A stretch of 64,000 nucleotides of DNA. It comes from Heliocidaris tuberculata (taxonomy: Eukaryota > Echinodermata > Echinoidea > Camarodonta > Echinometridae). The position numbers and the translations under genes are program-made. This document shows positions 48,291 to 62,120 of the stretch, piece after piece (position 1 is the first letter of the stretch; the number at the start of each line of letters is the position of its first letter). The DNA lies in assembly GCA_025618425.1 (NCBI GenBank), contig CM046832.1, forward strand, positions 68,555,707 through 68,619,706, given 5' to 3'. A model generated the notes under the pieces. The model was not told the DNA's origin and did not search any database. It was given only the letters and a program-made list of their open reading frames with translations.

Positions 48291-51200
48291 AAGAAGAGAT
48301 TATCGTCTAATGAATGAGTATATAATACTTATCTATTCAAGGAGGGGAAGAGGGAAGATCGTGAAGACGTAGGACGTAGCTGTATATATATAAAAAGATC
48401 TTGGTTACTGGTATGACAAAGTATGTAATAATATTAAATGCATTTAATGCTGATTAATTTTCTTATGTGAGAGACGGCTTCAATCGACGGTACCTTAATT
48501 TCATTTCTTTTAAGTACATTTAAACATTATTTTCGAACTAAAACTACAAGGACAAAATCGCATTTTGACATAGATCGAATCGAAACGGGCAAAATAATAA
48601 AGGCCGATCCATCTAAGAGTTTCCCATTTTGTTTATAATTAATGCAAAATTCACTTTCACTTTGGCTATGAAGATGAAAACAAATTTTCTTCAGATTTAT
48701 TTTCAAAGTAGCGGAAGAAAGTGTACTTCGCACTTCAACACAAGAGGAAAGCGTGCATCAATAGAACACCTAAATTAAAAACTACCCCCGAAAAGCGGAA
48801 TATTCAAATCAATCTGTTTGACACTTATGGCAGGGAATTTTTAAGTGTAATGAAGAGTTTTCGTGTTTTTGACATCCTCAAAAATTATAGCGTTGAATTA
48901 ATAACATGAACCATAAATCATAACTGAGGAGATCATGAAATAAGAATGAACAAGGGTGTCCCTAAAGGATATGTACTTTGTATTGGTCTATTCACAATAA
49001 TCTAAAATTGGTTGAAGGCTGTATCATTACCAAGGAATAGGTCAAGAGAGCAAAAAATGGAAAGAGCGGAACCACATTCAGAGTGAGAAAAATTGAATTC
49101 GAAGTCATGATAAATTCTTCAAATTTCCTCTAACTTTGACTGATATAATGAAAAAAAAATAGGAACATTAATTCTTAAATGTTGCTAAGGCAATATCCAT
49201 GTTTATTAAATAATTACTTTGCTACTCCATATTAAGTCATATTTTGACCATTCTTTTTCTCGTGCAAATGACAATAAACCACTCTCGTAAGGAAATTTTT
49301 TTCTGTATTATTATTATTTTTTTTACTATGATGATGAATCAAATTTGATTTTTAATTCATTATTTGTCTAGTCATAAGATTATTAACACCATAGACGCGT
49401 CTTCTTTCACCCCTTCTGGACACCATTTTCAACTTCAAAGATTTGTCTGATTAAGGGAATACAGAGGGGAGTGTAAAGGGAATTCCTTAGTCTTAAAATC
49501 CACTTAAAAAGCGAGAGAGTGAAGTGGCTTTCTCAAAAGTGGTCAAGAGGGAGAAGATAAAAAAAAGAAGAAAAAAAAAGAATTCCTCACGCCAGTTCAT
49601 TTTGTTACAATCGTTTGATAAAACAGTTTATGTCTGCAGTTTTTTTGTAGCATCTTCTTCTCGTATTACAGATGTAGTTGATGCACTTCGGGAAAAGGAG
49701 AGAGTCACTCTTTACTCTTCTGAAGCGGAATAACAGCGGGCGCCTTCTTTTACATAAGTACGTCTTTCTACAAATCGCAATATTCCTAGAATGTGATGAC
49801 GTCACCGTCAAAACAGTTAGGAAGAATGCCGACTTAATTGTAGATGGAAAGGTGGTGGTGACGAAGGGCTTCTCATTAGAATAATTTCTGGTAACTTCAG
49901 TATGGTATAGACTCACTACATTGAAAAAATCATTAACACAATGACAACGTATGAGTTGCAAATGAGGGGAATTGTAGACGAAAATCAGATAATTATGAAA
50001 TCAAAAGGCGACGATTGTGCAAATGTTTGATTATCCACGAGTCCAAATAACAACAAAAACAACCTATATGAAATATGATTCTGGTGTGAAGATAGATGAT
50101 ATAAAAAACCCTGAAACTTCAGCCATGCTATGGATATAGAGTACAAGGAAGCCCTTCACTCTCCAACATAGTGTTGGATATAGCACCTATGCAATATCAG
50201 GGAGTTGATACAGCTGGTGATGTGGTGGAAGGATGTTTCAGTAGATGTAAAAAACAGCACCCTCATATTTTGTCTCCGTTCTGTTAACTCATGAACAAAC
50301 TTACATCATCACAATCATATATATGTGCAATTTTGAGTATGTGCTTGGTGTGAATTTATTGTATAGCCATGTCAGCAACTTTTTTTCTTTTGTTCCCCCC
50401 AAGAAAAATAATGATCATTAAATGATGGCACAATACAATTCACAATTCTTGAAATAATTCTTAAAGTATATAATTACAGGCAAACAAAGCAAGTCCTTTG
50501 AATTTACTTGAACGGAAATTAAAAATAAATGATTTTCATTAAAATATTCATAACAACCTTACATAGCAATGATTTTGCCCGATGACTTTCCCTATATATG
50601 ATAAACACAAAAATGTATCGGTTCCTATGAGGTTTTCTTCAAAATACACACCTTTTATATTTATCAATAAAAAAACCCCTCTGCAATTGATATTGGAAGG
50701 TTTTGCTGGATGCAGTATTTACATAATCATACAGCAGAGCGAGTTTGTGAAAGTGTGACCGAGTTGATAGGATGTTGTTACACCGCCAATATTGGCGCAA
50801 GATGCACAGGGGATGAGAGAGATGTCTAATGTGCCAATCTCGAGAACACTGAATAGCAGGGAAACATTGGCGAATATTGATTTTTGGATTCCACTGTGCT
50901 TTCGTGACGAGAAAAACGATCAATTTTTCCTCCTGTTGCAACAACTATCCAACTTGCAGAGCAAAAAAAATTAAAAATACTGTAAACTCTGTAATATATT
51001 TAATGGAATGTCGACAGAGTCGTAGATTTAGAATAGAAAAACACCTTTCCAAACATTGTAAAATTGAAAAAAAGTTGAATAAGTTACCCTATTCGATTTG
51101 CTGTGGTTACGTTTAATTCAAAAGACCCTTTGCTAAAGCTTATTGTAGAAAATACAAACATTAAGGTGTTTATTTATTTCATACCCTGATAAACCAAGTG

Positions 51201-52590
51201 GTACGTAACGATTCATAGATCGGATTAGAAATTAAAAAGAATATTATTTTGACACCCATGTAAACAGGGGTGGCGGAATGTTTTTTTTTTAAGTGGTGGG
51301 GCATCACCAAAAAGGGCACAGTTTGGGAAATAAGGACACCCACAAAAATGGTGGAAAAGACTGATATATCATCAAAAAGACATTTCCATAAATATTTCAT
51401 TAATATACAGTCTCAGCAGACACGAGTGAGGGGTGAATAAACTGGTTAGATGTTTTTGAGAGAGCGATTGTGAGTGTGACCGGAATTTAGAAGTTAATCA
51501 TTGGCATTCCTTAAATAAGTGGACTATGTTGAGCATAGTTTGACTAAGTCCGCTTCTAAGGACACGGGCCAAACCTTCTTACCTTTCTACATGTATTATT
51601 ATATCTTTTGTTTATTTCCTTTTTGTCATCTATTTAGGCATTTACTAATTTACTTATTTGTTTCTTTATATTTTTCTTTATCTCTTTATCTTCTTTATTC
51701 TTACCAATCATGACTCACGATAAAAGTGAAATATTCTTCTTTCTTTTAACTGATTTTGGAAAGCACCAATATTTCTTTGACATGAGGAGAGCTGAATTCT
51801 TGCTCATTTTAAATAGTTTTGATTTCACATTCATTTGCATCTTTATAACCACATATGAATCTAATGTCAGCTTTTGAGATTTCAGAGACTTCACTTGGAC
51901 AATTCACCAAGGCAGCTATATGACCTTAAGAATCAAAGGATATTGATATTGATATCAATCCATGAAAACAAAGCTAACTTAAGTATATTTGTGGGAAATA
52001 CGTTAATCCGAATTCGATTTCAAAATCGAGATCACATATAACGAAGGCCCAGATTTTGTTCACTTAAAACATAGATGGAATGTTTTTATATTACTTATGC
52101 ATATCAGGTATATGGGACAGGACCCCGAGGAGAATAATGAAATCTTTATTAGATATGCACACATGGTATGCATGAATAATCTTATACTGAATCTTGAAGA
52201 CAAGAATACCCTCCGATCTCATTGTGGATACTCTTTAATACATTATAATGTATTGCCTCAAGAAATTATTCATTGATTTGCTCCGTGCTCTTGGGTTATC
52301 ATTTCTTACCCTCTGAGTCAAACATTCAGGGAAAAACCAATCGATTATTTTCCACCTCGAATATGAACCTTTAGGTTTACAGATTTGTGGGAAAGATGAA
52401 TTTTCACTTCAAATATTATATTCTATAACATGATAAGTCCAAGGCGCAGTAATTGTTAATGATTTTTCGAAAAATTGCTAGAAATATTAGCTATATGTAT
52501 AGCAGATATTGCCGAAAATACATGGACAATTACTAAGTCTCGGACTTATAATTTATCGACATCATAGCAAGCCAATAAGTAAATGTGAAC
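48291..52590. other. Non-coding DNA, no gene seen
   Basis: AT-rich. A pair of opposite-strand open frames around 49524-49961 and another around 50639-51116 show no domain. A possible hAT-like fragment (CAGGGGTGGCGGAATG) stands near 51267. Confidence 0.5.
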
Positions 52591-52606
52591 ACAACACACA
52601 CACACA

Positions 52607-52640
<34 letters not shown>
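52591..52640. repeat. (CA)n microsatellite
   Basis: About 24 CA units with two CCC interruptions, just left of the tRNA-bearing repeat. Confidence 0.95.
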
Positions 52641-52643
<3 letters not shown>

Positions 52644-52809
52644 GTATAATGGTAAGGAAATAACATATACAACAGCTTTGGCAACTCTCGTGGAAATAAT
52701 TATAATTGTCAGAAATGAAATGAGAGAATAATGGTTGCGTAGCTTAATTCATTCAAAGTTCCCCAGAGCTGTCCTCCCTTTTTGAAATTTTTGGAAAGGT
52801 TGAAAAAAT

Positions 52810-52880
52810 GTCTCCGCCGGGAATCGAACCCTGGTCGTTGACTTAGAACGCCAATGCCTTAACCACTAGACCACGGAGAC
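52810..52880 (-). tRNA. tRNA-Arg(TCT)-like, in repeat unit A
   Basis: A 71-nt cloverleaf on the minus strand: acceptor GTCTCCG pairs perfectly with CGGAGAC; D stem GTCT/AGGC; anticodon stem TTGGC/GTCAA around loop GTTCTAA, giving anticodon TCT; T loop TTCGATT. The T stem has one mismatch (CAGGG/CCCGG). Because it sits inside a repeat, it is more likely a mobile tRNA copy than a host gene. The internal promoter boxes are intact, so transcription is possible. Confidence 0.65.
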
Positions 52881-53216
52881 GGGCCAGTGATTTCGGCGAC
52901 ACCAGATTCAATTGACCGACAGATTGACAAATCTTTAACCTCTTTAATTCATTCCTTTGTCGGGGGCAGGTGAGTTTTGAACGATGACAAGCCGCATGCC
53001 TCAGCTGGATCCAAGCGAATGCTTTGAGATACATGTGTATATTAGAATAATTATAAACAATTGTAAGGAAATAACATATACAACAGCTTTGGCAACTCTC
53101 GTGGAAATAATTATAATTGTGAGAAATGAAATGAGAGAATAATGGTTGCGTAGCTTAATTTAAAGTTCCCCAGAGCTGTCCTCCCTTTTTTTAATTTTTG
53201 CAAAGGTTAAAAAAAT

Positions 53217-53287
53217 GTCCCCGCCGGGAATCGAACCCGGGTCGTTGGCTTAGAACGCCAGTGCCTTAACCACTAGACCACGGAGAC
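53217..53287 (-). tRNA. tRNA-Arg(TCT)-like, in repeat unit B
   Basis: The second copy folds slightly differently: a perfect T stem CCGGG/CCCGG, an acceptor with one G-T pair (GTCTCCG/CGGGGAC), and an anticodon stem CTGGC/GCCAA with one end mismatch. The loop is again GTTCTAA (TCT). G at position 32 of the loop is unusual. The changes relative to unit A include some that restore pairing. Confidence 0.68.
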
Positions 53288-53470
53288 GGGCCAGTGATTT
53301 CGGCGACACCGGATTCAATTGACCGACAGATTGACAAATCTTCAACCTCTTTAATAAATTCTTTTGTCGGGGGCAGGTGAGTATTGAACAATGACAAGCC
53401 GCACGCCTCAGCTGGATTCTGGGGAACTTTGAATTAAGCTACGCAACCATTATTCTCTCATTTCATTTCT

Positions 53471-53473
<3 letters not shown>

Positions 53474-53540
<67 letters not shown>

Positions 53541-53567
53541 GCACAGAGAGAGAGAGAGAGAGAGAGA
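53474..53567. repeat. (TA)n then (AG)n microsatellites
   Basis: About 31 TA units (53474-53537) directly abut the right arm, followed by a short GTGCAC link and eleven AG units. Confidence 0.95.
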
Positions 53568-54973
53568 TGACATTTCTAGCGTCAATTTGGTGGATAATAC
53601 TTTCATATCTCCATTATGAAAAATCGATATCATGCTATCAAATAAAAGGCAAATCCACATTAAAGTGCATGAACTCCATATATCTGTATACGCATTATAT
53701 ATGTGTTGGTGAATATCATTTAGGGAATACGAACTTATTGCAAAAGCTATTTTTTTCTTCAAGTGTACATATATAGATGTAAATTATGAACATATTCATC
53801 TTAACTCAGAAGGTTACTTTTTACACAGGCTCCCTACATAAAAAATAAAACAACCTAAGCTTCATAATTATGATTCGCTTTCATAATACACATTAAAATG
53901 TTTTAATATTAGGACATCTTACTCTAACAGTCATTTCCTTTCTAAAATCGATTTCAGGCGTCGTCACTGAAACCCCCATGCCTATTACCATCAAAGGTTA
54001 AATAGACATTCTATATTGCTTTATACGAGGGAAACACGAAGCGAGGATTAGGAAGACTTCGTTTCGAGTTATTGACATTATCAAGGTTCTCTACACAAAG
54101 TCAAATATTTTGACATCCCTAATAGATTTAGCGTAGCCCAATTGCTCATGTTAATGATGGCTTTCTAATAATCTAAATGATAAATCAGACCAGTAAATGC
54201 AAAAATGCGACAAATGATGTAAGGCATCAATGAGCAAAGTAATAATCAAGTGACCAATTTTTGACTAATCTAGAACAATAGTATGGACTTGGCAAAATCT
54301 ACCCGTGATATTTAAATCTTGTTACTATTAAATGTTTCCATCATCTAAATGATGAATGCATGTCCTTAGGTTAACTGATTTACACTTTGAATTAGTGTTC
54401 CTCCATACCAAATTGCATGCTTTTCCAAACGTTTAAAGAGAAATTCAAATGATAAGGACTTTTCTTTATCTAATTTATTACCTGTAAAATGTTTTTTTTT
54501 TCAAAATACCTTGTCTTTAGATTTTTGTTATGAACGTTATAGACAGTAACTCGATTTCCTATATAAACCATACACATGCATGAAAAGTTTTTTTTAGGTC
54601 TCTATGTCTATTGTTATAAGGACAAAAATGAACCGGAAAGAGATTAGGGATATTGAAGAGAAAGGAAATCTGCAAAAGATATGGGGAGAATAATAAGAAA
54701 GAGATCGAGAAAGAATGAGGAAGGGAAGAATGGAGTTCAGATGGAAAGGGAGAGAAAGGGAAAAAGATAAAGAGATAGAAATATAAAAGGGAAAGAAAGA
54801 TAAATAGAGAGATTGTGATAGAATGAGGGATAAGGTAATAATGAAATACATGTATAAAGAAAATGGTGGTTGGGAAGGGGCAGAGAGAAAAAAGAAAGCC
54901 ACAGTGATCGAAACAAATTTTTAGCGTAACTGAGAGCATGCGCATTCATTGCTTTAGTGACATCGAGTCATGT

Positions 54974-55025
54974 ATGGTTGTGTGTGTGTGTGTGCGTGTG
55001 TGTGTGTGCGTGTGTGTGTGTGAGT
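54974..55025. repeat. (TG)n microsatellite
   Basis: TG repeats with two CG interruptions. Confidence 0.95.
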
Positions 55026-57121
55026 GAGTAGGCATGGAAAGAGGAGAAATAGCGCATTAAAACCTGGCACTCAGAAGTGTATACGTTGGTTGGGCGGTAC
55101 TCGAGCAGTCGCTGCTTGCTACTCGCTTGCATCTTCCCCTGATTACCTCCAGACACACGCTTGATGCTGGCTGTACGAAGAAGGTGATTCGACGAGCTAC
55201 TTCAACACACACTTTTTCCCCACTCATTCAATCTCTCTCCAGTTATCTTTTTATTATCATGACTCTTGACAGCTTGGCATGCACGTTTACAAAGTCTTTC
55301 CCTTAAGAGATGCATTCGAGCACAGTTCTTTTTCCTCCTTTTATTCTTGCCAAACAACATCACACCAATTTCCCTATTTTTTTCCTCTCAATTAAGTATT
55401 TTCGTTCTTTTTCTTCTTTTACCCTAAATATGCATATTGAACAAAACGTCGACCTTGGATGTACATGGCGATTTGTGCTCTTCGGAAGATACGGAGAAAA
55501 GTGGCTATTGATCCAGCATTCGGCGTCGTATTGACAATTTTTAAAGGCAGTATTGGAAGTATAATATATCGAGACGATAGAATAGCTATAGCTGTGGTTA
55601 CGTGCAAGGACGACTATCATGTCACATTAGGAGTCAAATAATTGTTCGGTAAGTGAAGGATATATTATTATACTTGTGCACAGTAAAAGGAAATAATATG
55701 AGTAATCTGTATAACCCCTCTAACAAGGACTAACCTAGAGAAGGATTATTTGCAGTATGCATGAAGAGTTTTATCAAACAGGACAAACTTGAGCACTGAC
55801 GGAAAAAACTTTCGATAATTGGGATTGTTTCTTTGCAGTAACTTTCCAGTAATCCATGGACGAGTTTTATCACTCACCAGAATAATATATACTTTCTGAT
55901 TATTTTTCAATTCATTTTGTGTGTGTGACTTACCTGTTCTGATGAAAATCTACGACCCGATGCGTCATAATGATAATACTATAAAAATTTACAATCCCGG
56001 AGGTCAATTTCTTCCCGACGTTTTACGAAATATGTATTGATTTGATAGTCAAAGTTAATGGTTTGATTAAATTCACCATTACTGTGCGTAGATAAAGCCG
56101 GGATTACACAATTTGAATCCCTCCAAGGTCTTTCAATTGTAAATGTGCTGATCATGTTCATTTGAGCACAATTTCCAATAGCTACAGTACATGAGAAATA
56201 TTTAAATCCCCCGTGCCTTGAGCTATTCTTTGTATTATTTTCCATTTTTTTCTTTTGTGTACCGATTAGAAAATATTGTTAGCATTGTAGTTGCAATGAC
56301 GATTCTGATGATCATGGTCATAAGACAAAGTATGTCCATGCCTTCTGCACTTTCATTCTTTCATGAAAGTTTGATTTGAACATTATTTTATCCGTTCTTG
56401 GTCGTAATGAAAGATGACATTTTGTTTTTATTGAAAACGCAGATACGACTGAAGTAGGATTATTTTTTAATCTTTTAGACTTGCCGGCGGACATATACCG
56501 CTTTGTACTTCCATTTTGAGACTTTTTCTAGATAATGACGGGATGTCTAATTCACTTATTTTTGATTAGGTATACCAGATTTTCTTATTCCGTTTGAATT
56601 GAAATAATACCCCCATGGTTGAACAAGTCATTTGTTCTGATATTTTTGTTGTTTATAACTGCGTTTTAAGTAATGCACCAATAATAGTAAGCAAAAAATG
56701 AAATCTAAAATACATGTAGTAAAAATGAAATTAAAATAATAAGGCAACATAACACGTTGTTTTTTCAAAAATGAAGTGCATTACCGTTGTTTCACTTTTA
56801 GCTGCAATTTCTCTACATTTTTCTCTTGAAAAGTTAATAATACAATGGTTCAAGTGTCTTTTCGAGTCCTTTATATTTCATTAAGTCAGAATATTCGTCC
56901 TTGAAAAAAGAAACAATTATGGAGTGCGTGTTCATTGTAATCATTTCTGTAGTAACCATTCCCGTTATTCATTAGTTATCATGAGTAAGTTATTTCTTTT
57001 GTTATGAATATTCTATTCACAACAAATCTTCCGCTCCATCTCATTCCTTTAGTTGCATCTTTGTTATACAAATCGCTATGACAACAACATGCACCATCCA
57101 TGCTGTTAATATCCAAGGCTG

Positions 57122-57122
<1 letters not shown>

Positions 57123-57174
<52 letters not shown>

Positions 57175-57181
57175 AGAGAGA

Positions 57182-57235
<54 letters not shown>

Positions 57236-57251
57236 AATGGGGGGGGGGGGG
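57123..57251. repeat. (GA)n microsatellite ending in poly-G
   Basis: GA units with regular AAGAGA-type interruptions over more than 110 bp, ending in about 13 G. Confidence 0.95.
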
Positions 57252-58083
57252 TAATAAACGACGTTCTATGGTTTTGATATTTTCTAAACATTAAAGGCAA
57301 TAAGTATGGTAAATGATGGCTACTTATCATTAGGTTTGACAGCAATTGAAAGAAGAGCGTGCTTACCCAACGATTCATTAAACACGGGCAAGAAAAAGGG
57401 CTGGCTGATATTGCAACTGTGATCCTTCACGACACTTTAACCACTCTCGCCACAATGATTTCTACATCAACATCAGTTTAGGTGTACCCACAACGCTTGC
57501 CATGCTTGTCGTGATAGCAAATTGCCCCCTTCCAATACCATTCATTATTCATTGTCATACTTTCTAATTCATTCAGCGATACAGCCACGTTCACTGGTGT
57601 ATTTATTACAAATGCTTGTAGTATGGCTTCGCAGTGGAAGTAATTCATTCATAATACACTTCGCCTTCGTGAGAGAAATCATTCTTCTACAATTTTTCCT
57701 TTTTTCATTGTTAAATAATTGATTTGATGAAATATCGATTTGAACCAAAAAAAAACAACTTTGCAGGGCTTGGGAAAATATCGATTTAAAGATAAATTTG
57801 TAGTTTGCAACATCAGATAGGTAATTGTTTTGAAATTCAATATCAATACCACCCAGTTTGTGGATAATTCGACGCGGTTAACATATTTTACACTTGTGTT
57901 GCCCATATTTCAGTTAATCAAAATTGCAATCGTAAAGTCATTCCGTTACATTATTTCTCAGAAGACTAGAAATTGTACAACTTTTACAAAAGAAAACCGT
58001 TCTAACATCACATTGGCCTTGGTAATGAATTGTACTTAAATTACAAGACGCTTATTTCGCACCTGCTAAAATATTCAACAGGC

Positions 58084-58340
58084 CAAACCAAGTGGTGGTC
58101 ACGTTGATACGTCAGTGGACTATTGATCACATGGTATATGTGGTTCGAATCCCTGTCACGGCCCTAACGTCACGTGACATGGCATAAATCTACATTTGCC
58201 ATTCTCAACCCAGGTGAGGTTAATCGGTATTTCAAAGGCAGAAAATTTCTTGAATGCTTAAGCGCCTTATATATGATTGGTAGCTGGACTAAAGCCAGTG
58301 TAATAATGCGATACTTTATATTAAGTGCAGTGGAGTTTAT
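58084..58340 (+). mobile_element. tRNA-derived SINE copy
   Basis: The box B sequence GTGGTTCGAATCCC (58140-58153) is exact; box A is poorer (AAGTGGTGGTCACG near 58090). The body has TAACGTC, TCAACCCAGGTGAGGTTAAT and AAGCGCCTT, in the same order as the minus-strand copy at 47893-48196. It lacks the long AAT tail. Confidence 0.7.
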
Positions 58341-59479
58341 TTCTGTAGTGGTTGTGCTTCATATATGTTGTAAGATTTCTTTTCAAAATGCAAATGCAAG
58401 AATCGAATATTCCAAATCATGTAAACAGAAGATATAATATATTTTGAGTATTTACACTTTAAATTTCCCTAAGCATGGACTAATGGGTAAGTGGTGCAGT
58501 TTCCATGTAAAATGTTTTTAATGAAGCAGGTTGAATACACAACGAGGAATCACAATATATTTCATAAAAAACAATGAAACCCTTTTGACATTGAAATGCT
58601 CATATCGGCATTTAATTTTCGTGCACTTCCCGCCCTTTATATTGGATACCTAGGTATATTACTGTTATGAGCGTCATGCTATTGTCAATGAATACAATAA
58701 TAAAGGTTTTGCCATGACAACAGTTCGTGTAATGATCAATTTAGTGTACATTGTAAGCCATCATGTTTGTGCTCATATATTCCAATACTTTTTTAATTCT
58801 CACTTGCAATTTGGTTACTCTTTACACGCAGGTCTATTGTGACAAAAATAAGTTGCAAGGATTGAGTATAAAAAGGACTAAAAGCTTAAATCTTCCATTG
58901 AGAAGTATTAAAGTATGGAAGAGGAACCGTCAAGATTTCCCTACTTCTTTAAATACCGTGCAGTCTGACAGTGTAGTTTAAGGCAACGTTTTGACAATCT
59001 AGAACGGTATATCCTCGTAGATCAGAATGATGAATAAAATTATATGCCTATATCCCTAATCCCCTTATATACTGATTTAAAGATACTATTCAAGTCTTGA
59101 CAATACATGTGATAGGAAGCAAGAATGTGTAGATGGCCACAATAACAGGGGATTCCATGGAAGTAACTCCTATATTCATAATGACATCTGTGATTTAGGA
59201 TTAGTCGTACCGCAGTACAAATATAAACATCATTCTTATTGAAAATGAATATATATCTTTCACCTTCTAATCGTTAATCGTCTTAAAGCTCAGTAATGTT
59301 TTTTTTACATTCTTAGCCAAATTAAGTGACCCTGTCAAAATGTAAAATTGCACCTTTAATCTCTCTAAGAACATGAATCCACCTTCGTCTGTTCATCCAA
59401 AATTTAAGTTTTGTGTCTCTATTGTGCCTGCTATAATTTCACATTGGGTATAAGTTTACCGAGATAGCTCTCGTAAGGC
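58341..59479. other. Non-coding DNA, no gene seen
   Basis: AT-rich. Nothing recognised. Confidence 0.55.
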
Positions 59480-59640
59480 CAGTATGTCTTAATGGACAGG
59501 GCAGTGGTCTTGGAAACGGAGTAACCGGGATTCGAGCCCAAGTCAATGCGCTAGTATGTTGCCATTGCGTAAGACATTAATACTCATTTTTCCCTGACCC
59601 TCGGTTAGGACTTAAATACGTATGTCCCCTGAAACATACT
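59480..59640 (+). mobile_element. tRNA-derived SINE-like copy
   Basis: A tRNA-like head with ATGTCTTAATGGACAGG (box A region) and CGGGATTCGAGCCC (59526-59539, box B), followed by GCGTAAGACATTAATACTC and GACTTAAATACGTATGTCCC, a SINE-like body. The 3' end is unclear. Confidence 0.6.
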
Positions 59641-62039
59641 AAATACTAGGTTTCATTGCGCTCAGGTAAAACAAACCAAATAGTCAACTCATACGGTAAT
59701 CAGAAGATGAAAACATCAGACGACAACAAATATGGTATAGTTGCACTAATATTTGACAAAATACCATTTTTAAGCAAAGAATACCTGTTATGACTTGCTT
59801 TTTGATTAAAGATAGCTTTGGGGTCGAGAACAGTTTCTTCATCATGATATGGCAACAGTTTGAATAGATTGCTTGATAAAGCAGACAAACAACTTTCTGA
59901 TGTGGAAATAATGTAGAATTAATTTGTTCGCTGGATTGCATAGTCACTACTTGCTTTACGGTAGACATGAGTAATTATTGAGATTAATTCTGTGGATGAC
60001 GCCCTCGGTAAATTCTAAAATATGCAATATGTTTGGGTATTTTTATATAGTAAGTCGCCAGGAGGTCCCTGGGATGTTCATGCTAGGTTTGTCAATATCT
60101 TTATGATTCCGGCTCATAGCCCGATGATAATCGTTTCTTCGATCTTGAAAAGATCATGGGAGATATCCTTAATATAAAGATCATTATGTTTCATGAGGTT
60201 TACAGATCTCAAGGAGACTTCAATCCTGGAGATGATATTTTGGATAGAAAGCGAAGAACACTCAAACTTTGTACTCTTGATAATATAGAATTCATGCATG
60301 AAATACTATTACAATAATACACTGGGTTGTCGCTATAAATAAATTTGTGAATCCAGGGGAGAGGGCACTTATCAGAAGAAAAATATCGGCCAACAAAAGT
60401 ATAGTTTTAAGGAATTTTTATACATTCATTTTCAATGTGTCTATTTTCTATACATGAAAATAAATGCCCGTCGCTTTCGTTGAATCACTCTTAGGAGCTT
60501 GTGTGAAAACATTTATTGCTCTACCTTTCTCCCATTCTTTCTTTTTATGAACGTGCTGCTGACAATCCCACGGAAGAGTCAACACGACTAATTGAGAATA
60601 CGACTTCGACAGATTAACTTTCTATCTAGCTTTGTTATCTTTCCTATGAGATGTTTCATTTGCGGAAGGATACAAATGCATGGAAGCAGAAAAACGGTTG
60701 TAGATCAGTGGCGTTATAAATCTAACGTTACTTTCTGTTCTGTTCCCCACCTCTCTTCCTCTCTCCTTTCCTCTCTCTTTTTCTAGATTTATTTACCACT
60801 CCCCTTGCTACCTATGTTCCCTTTTCTGTTCCACTGACTTTCCTTCTCCTACATTGGTTCCTCGAAAAAGGAAATTAAAATGTCATTTTGTTTGTTCGAC
60901 AGAGGTTGAAAAACATTGGTGAACATACAATGAATTTATTCATTAAAAAGCAATGAAATCTTGATGTCCATGTTATCGTGATGCAGCATAACGATGAGAA
61001 GAATTTAGTATTCAGGGACGTCGCTAGCGGATGGGCATTACATTCACATTTTTGTTGCTGCTTGTAGGTCTTAACGACATCAAAGTTAGGTTTTTCCAAA
61101 GGAGGCAATACGAAATCATATATAAACGTGAATATGATAAACCAAACAAAAATTAAATTCTTGTCACTACATTAAATTCGTCAAACAGTAAATTTCAAGT
61201 AGATGGCTTCATCAGCATAGGGTGCACATAGCATTTTCTCAATATTGTGACACCTGCCTTTTCGTAGCCTTTAATTTCATGTTCTAACAGGAAGGTGGTT
61301 TTACTTAACCTCTTACAGGCAATGGTATAGCATGGGACTAACCATTACTGGGGTACTAGAATGGGGGGGGGGGGGCACCAGTTTTGCGAGGTGGACAAAA
61401 TACGAATTAACAAGGACATTGATTAGGTTGAAAGGCTGGGAAATGTCCTATGATCTTCGTTTCATGTTCCACTTTCCCCTCTCCATTCCTTTCTCGCTCG
61501 TTTTGTCTGTCCCTCCTTTGGAGGGCCGAGTCCGTAACCCATTGTACCCCTAGCTATGCCACTGCACCGATGCATGATTGACGCTAGCAGACGTCAATGG
61601 CTACTGCCGATATTCTCATCGCGTTTTGGAAAAAGGCTTCAAATCATGTGCATCAATGAATACCGATAGAATAATCCACTCTCATAAAGTGGCTTGCCAT
61701 GTTTCGCTCGCACGCAAGAATATCAAAGAATCGTTCGATGTGTGCAACATGTCTACGACTGTGTGGAGACGTCTACACGAGATCTCCACAAGCAAGTTTA
61801 ACGTCATGCACCTGATGGTGGCTGCAAATTTCTCAGACTTCTATGAAGGAGGGAGGGGGGGGGGGGGATATCAAAGTCTATTTCATAACATCGAATTATG
61901 CAGGGATTTATGTGTTTTGTTGTTTTTTTTTTTTAACATTTTTTCGGGAAATGCGATTCATTTTTACAAAAAGCAATCAAATATCAATAAATCATTACAT
62001 TCCCATTTAGGATATTGACCACAATTGAAAAGAGTGTGA
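59641..62039. other. Non-coding DNA, no gene seen
   Basis: AT-rich. It includes a possible hAT-type MITE (61318-61564). A 146-codon open frame at 61578-62018 passes through a poly-G tract and shows no domain, so it is not called as a gene. Confidence 0.5.
61318..61564. mobile_element. Possible hAT-type MITE
   Basis: The right end, read inverted, is CAGTGGCATAGCTAGGGG, a common hAT-MITE terminus. The left side has CAATGGTATAGCATGGG, which matches with indels, followed by a poly-G run. No target duplication is seen. Confidence 0.45.
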
Positions 62040-62071
62040 TAGAAAAGAGGGAGGGAAGAGGAATAGAGGGA

Positions 62072-62075
<4 letters not shown>

Positions 62076-62120
<45 letters not shown>

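Larger units (their letters stand above)
52641..53475. mobile_element. tRNA-bearing inverted-arm repeat, locus II (two tandem units)
   Basis: Two units about 410 bp apart (GCAACTCTCGTGG-containing starts near 52651 and 53062) are nearly identical, including a tRNA-Arg-like sequence in each. The second unit's left arm (53119-53174) reappears inverted at 53418-53473 with 54 of 56 matches, closing the locus against a (TA)n tract. The same plan occurs at 42136-42905. No protein is encoded. Confidence 0.78.
53568..58083. other. Non-coding DNA with simple repeats, no gene seen
   Basis: Purine-rich at 54620-54900; (TG)n at 54974-55025; (GA)n at 57123-57236 followed by poly-G (57239-57251). Overlapping opposite-strand open frames at 55360-55641 have no recognised domain. 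Confidence 0.5.

Noticed and set aside
52810..53287. Calling the two tRNA-like sequences ordinary host tRNA genes
   Set aside because: They sit at the same place inside duplicated repeat units, with a decayed third copy elsewhere, so they are treated as part of a mobile repeat.
61578..62018. 146-codon open frame as a gene
   Set aside because: It crosses a poly-G run and a poly-T run, with no recognised domain or transposon motif.
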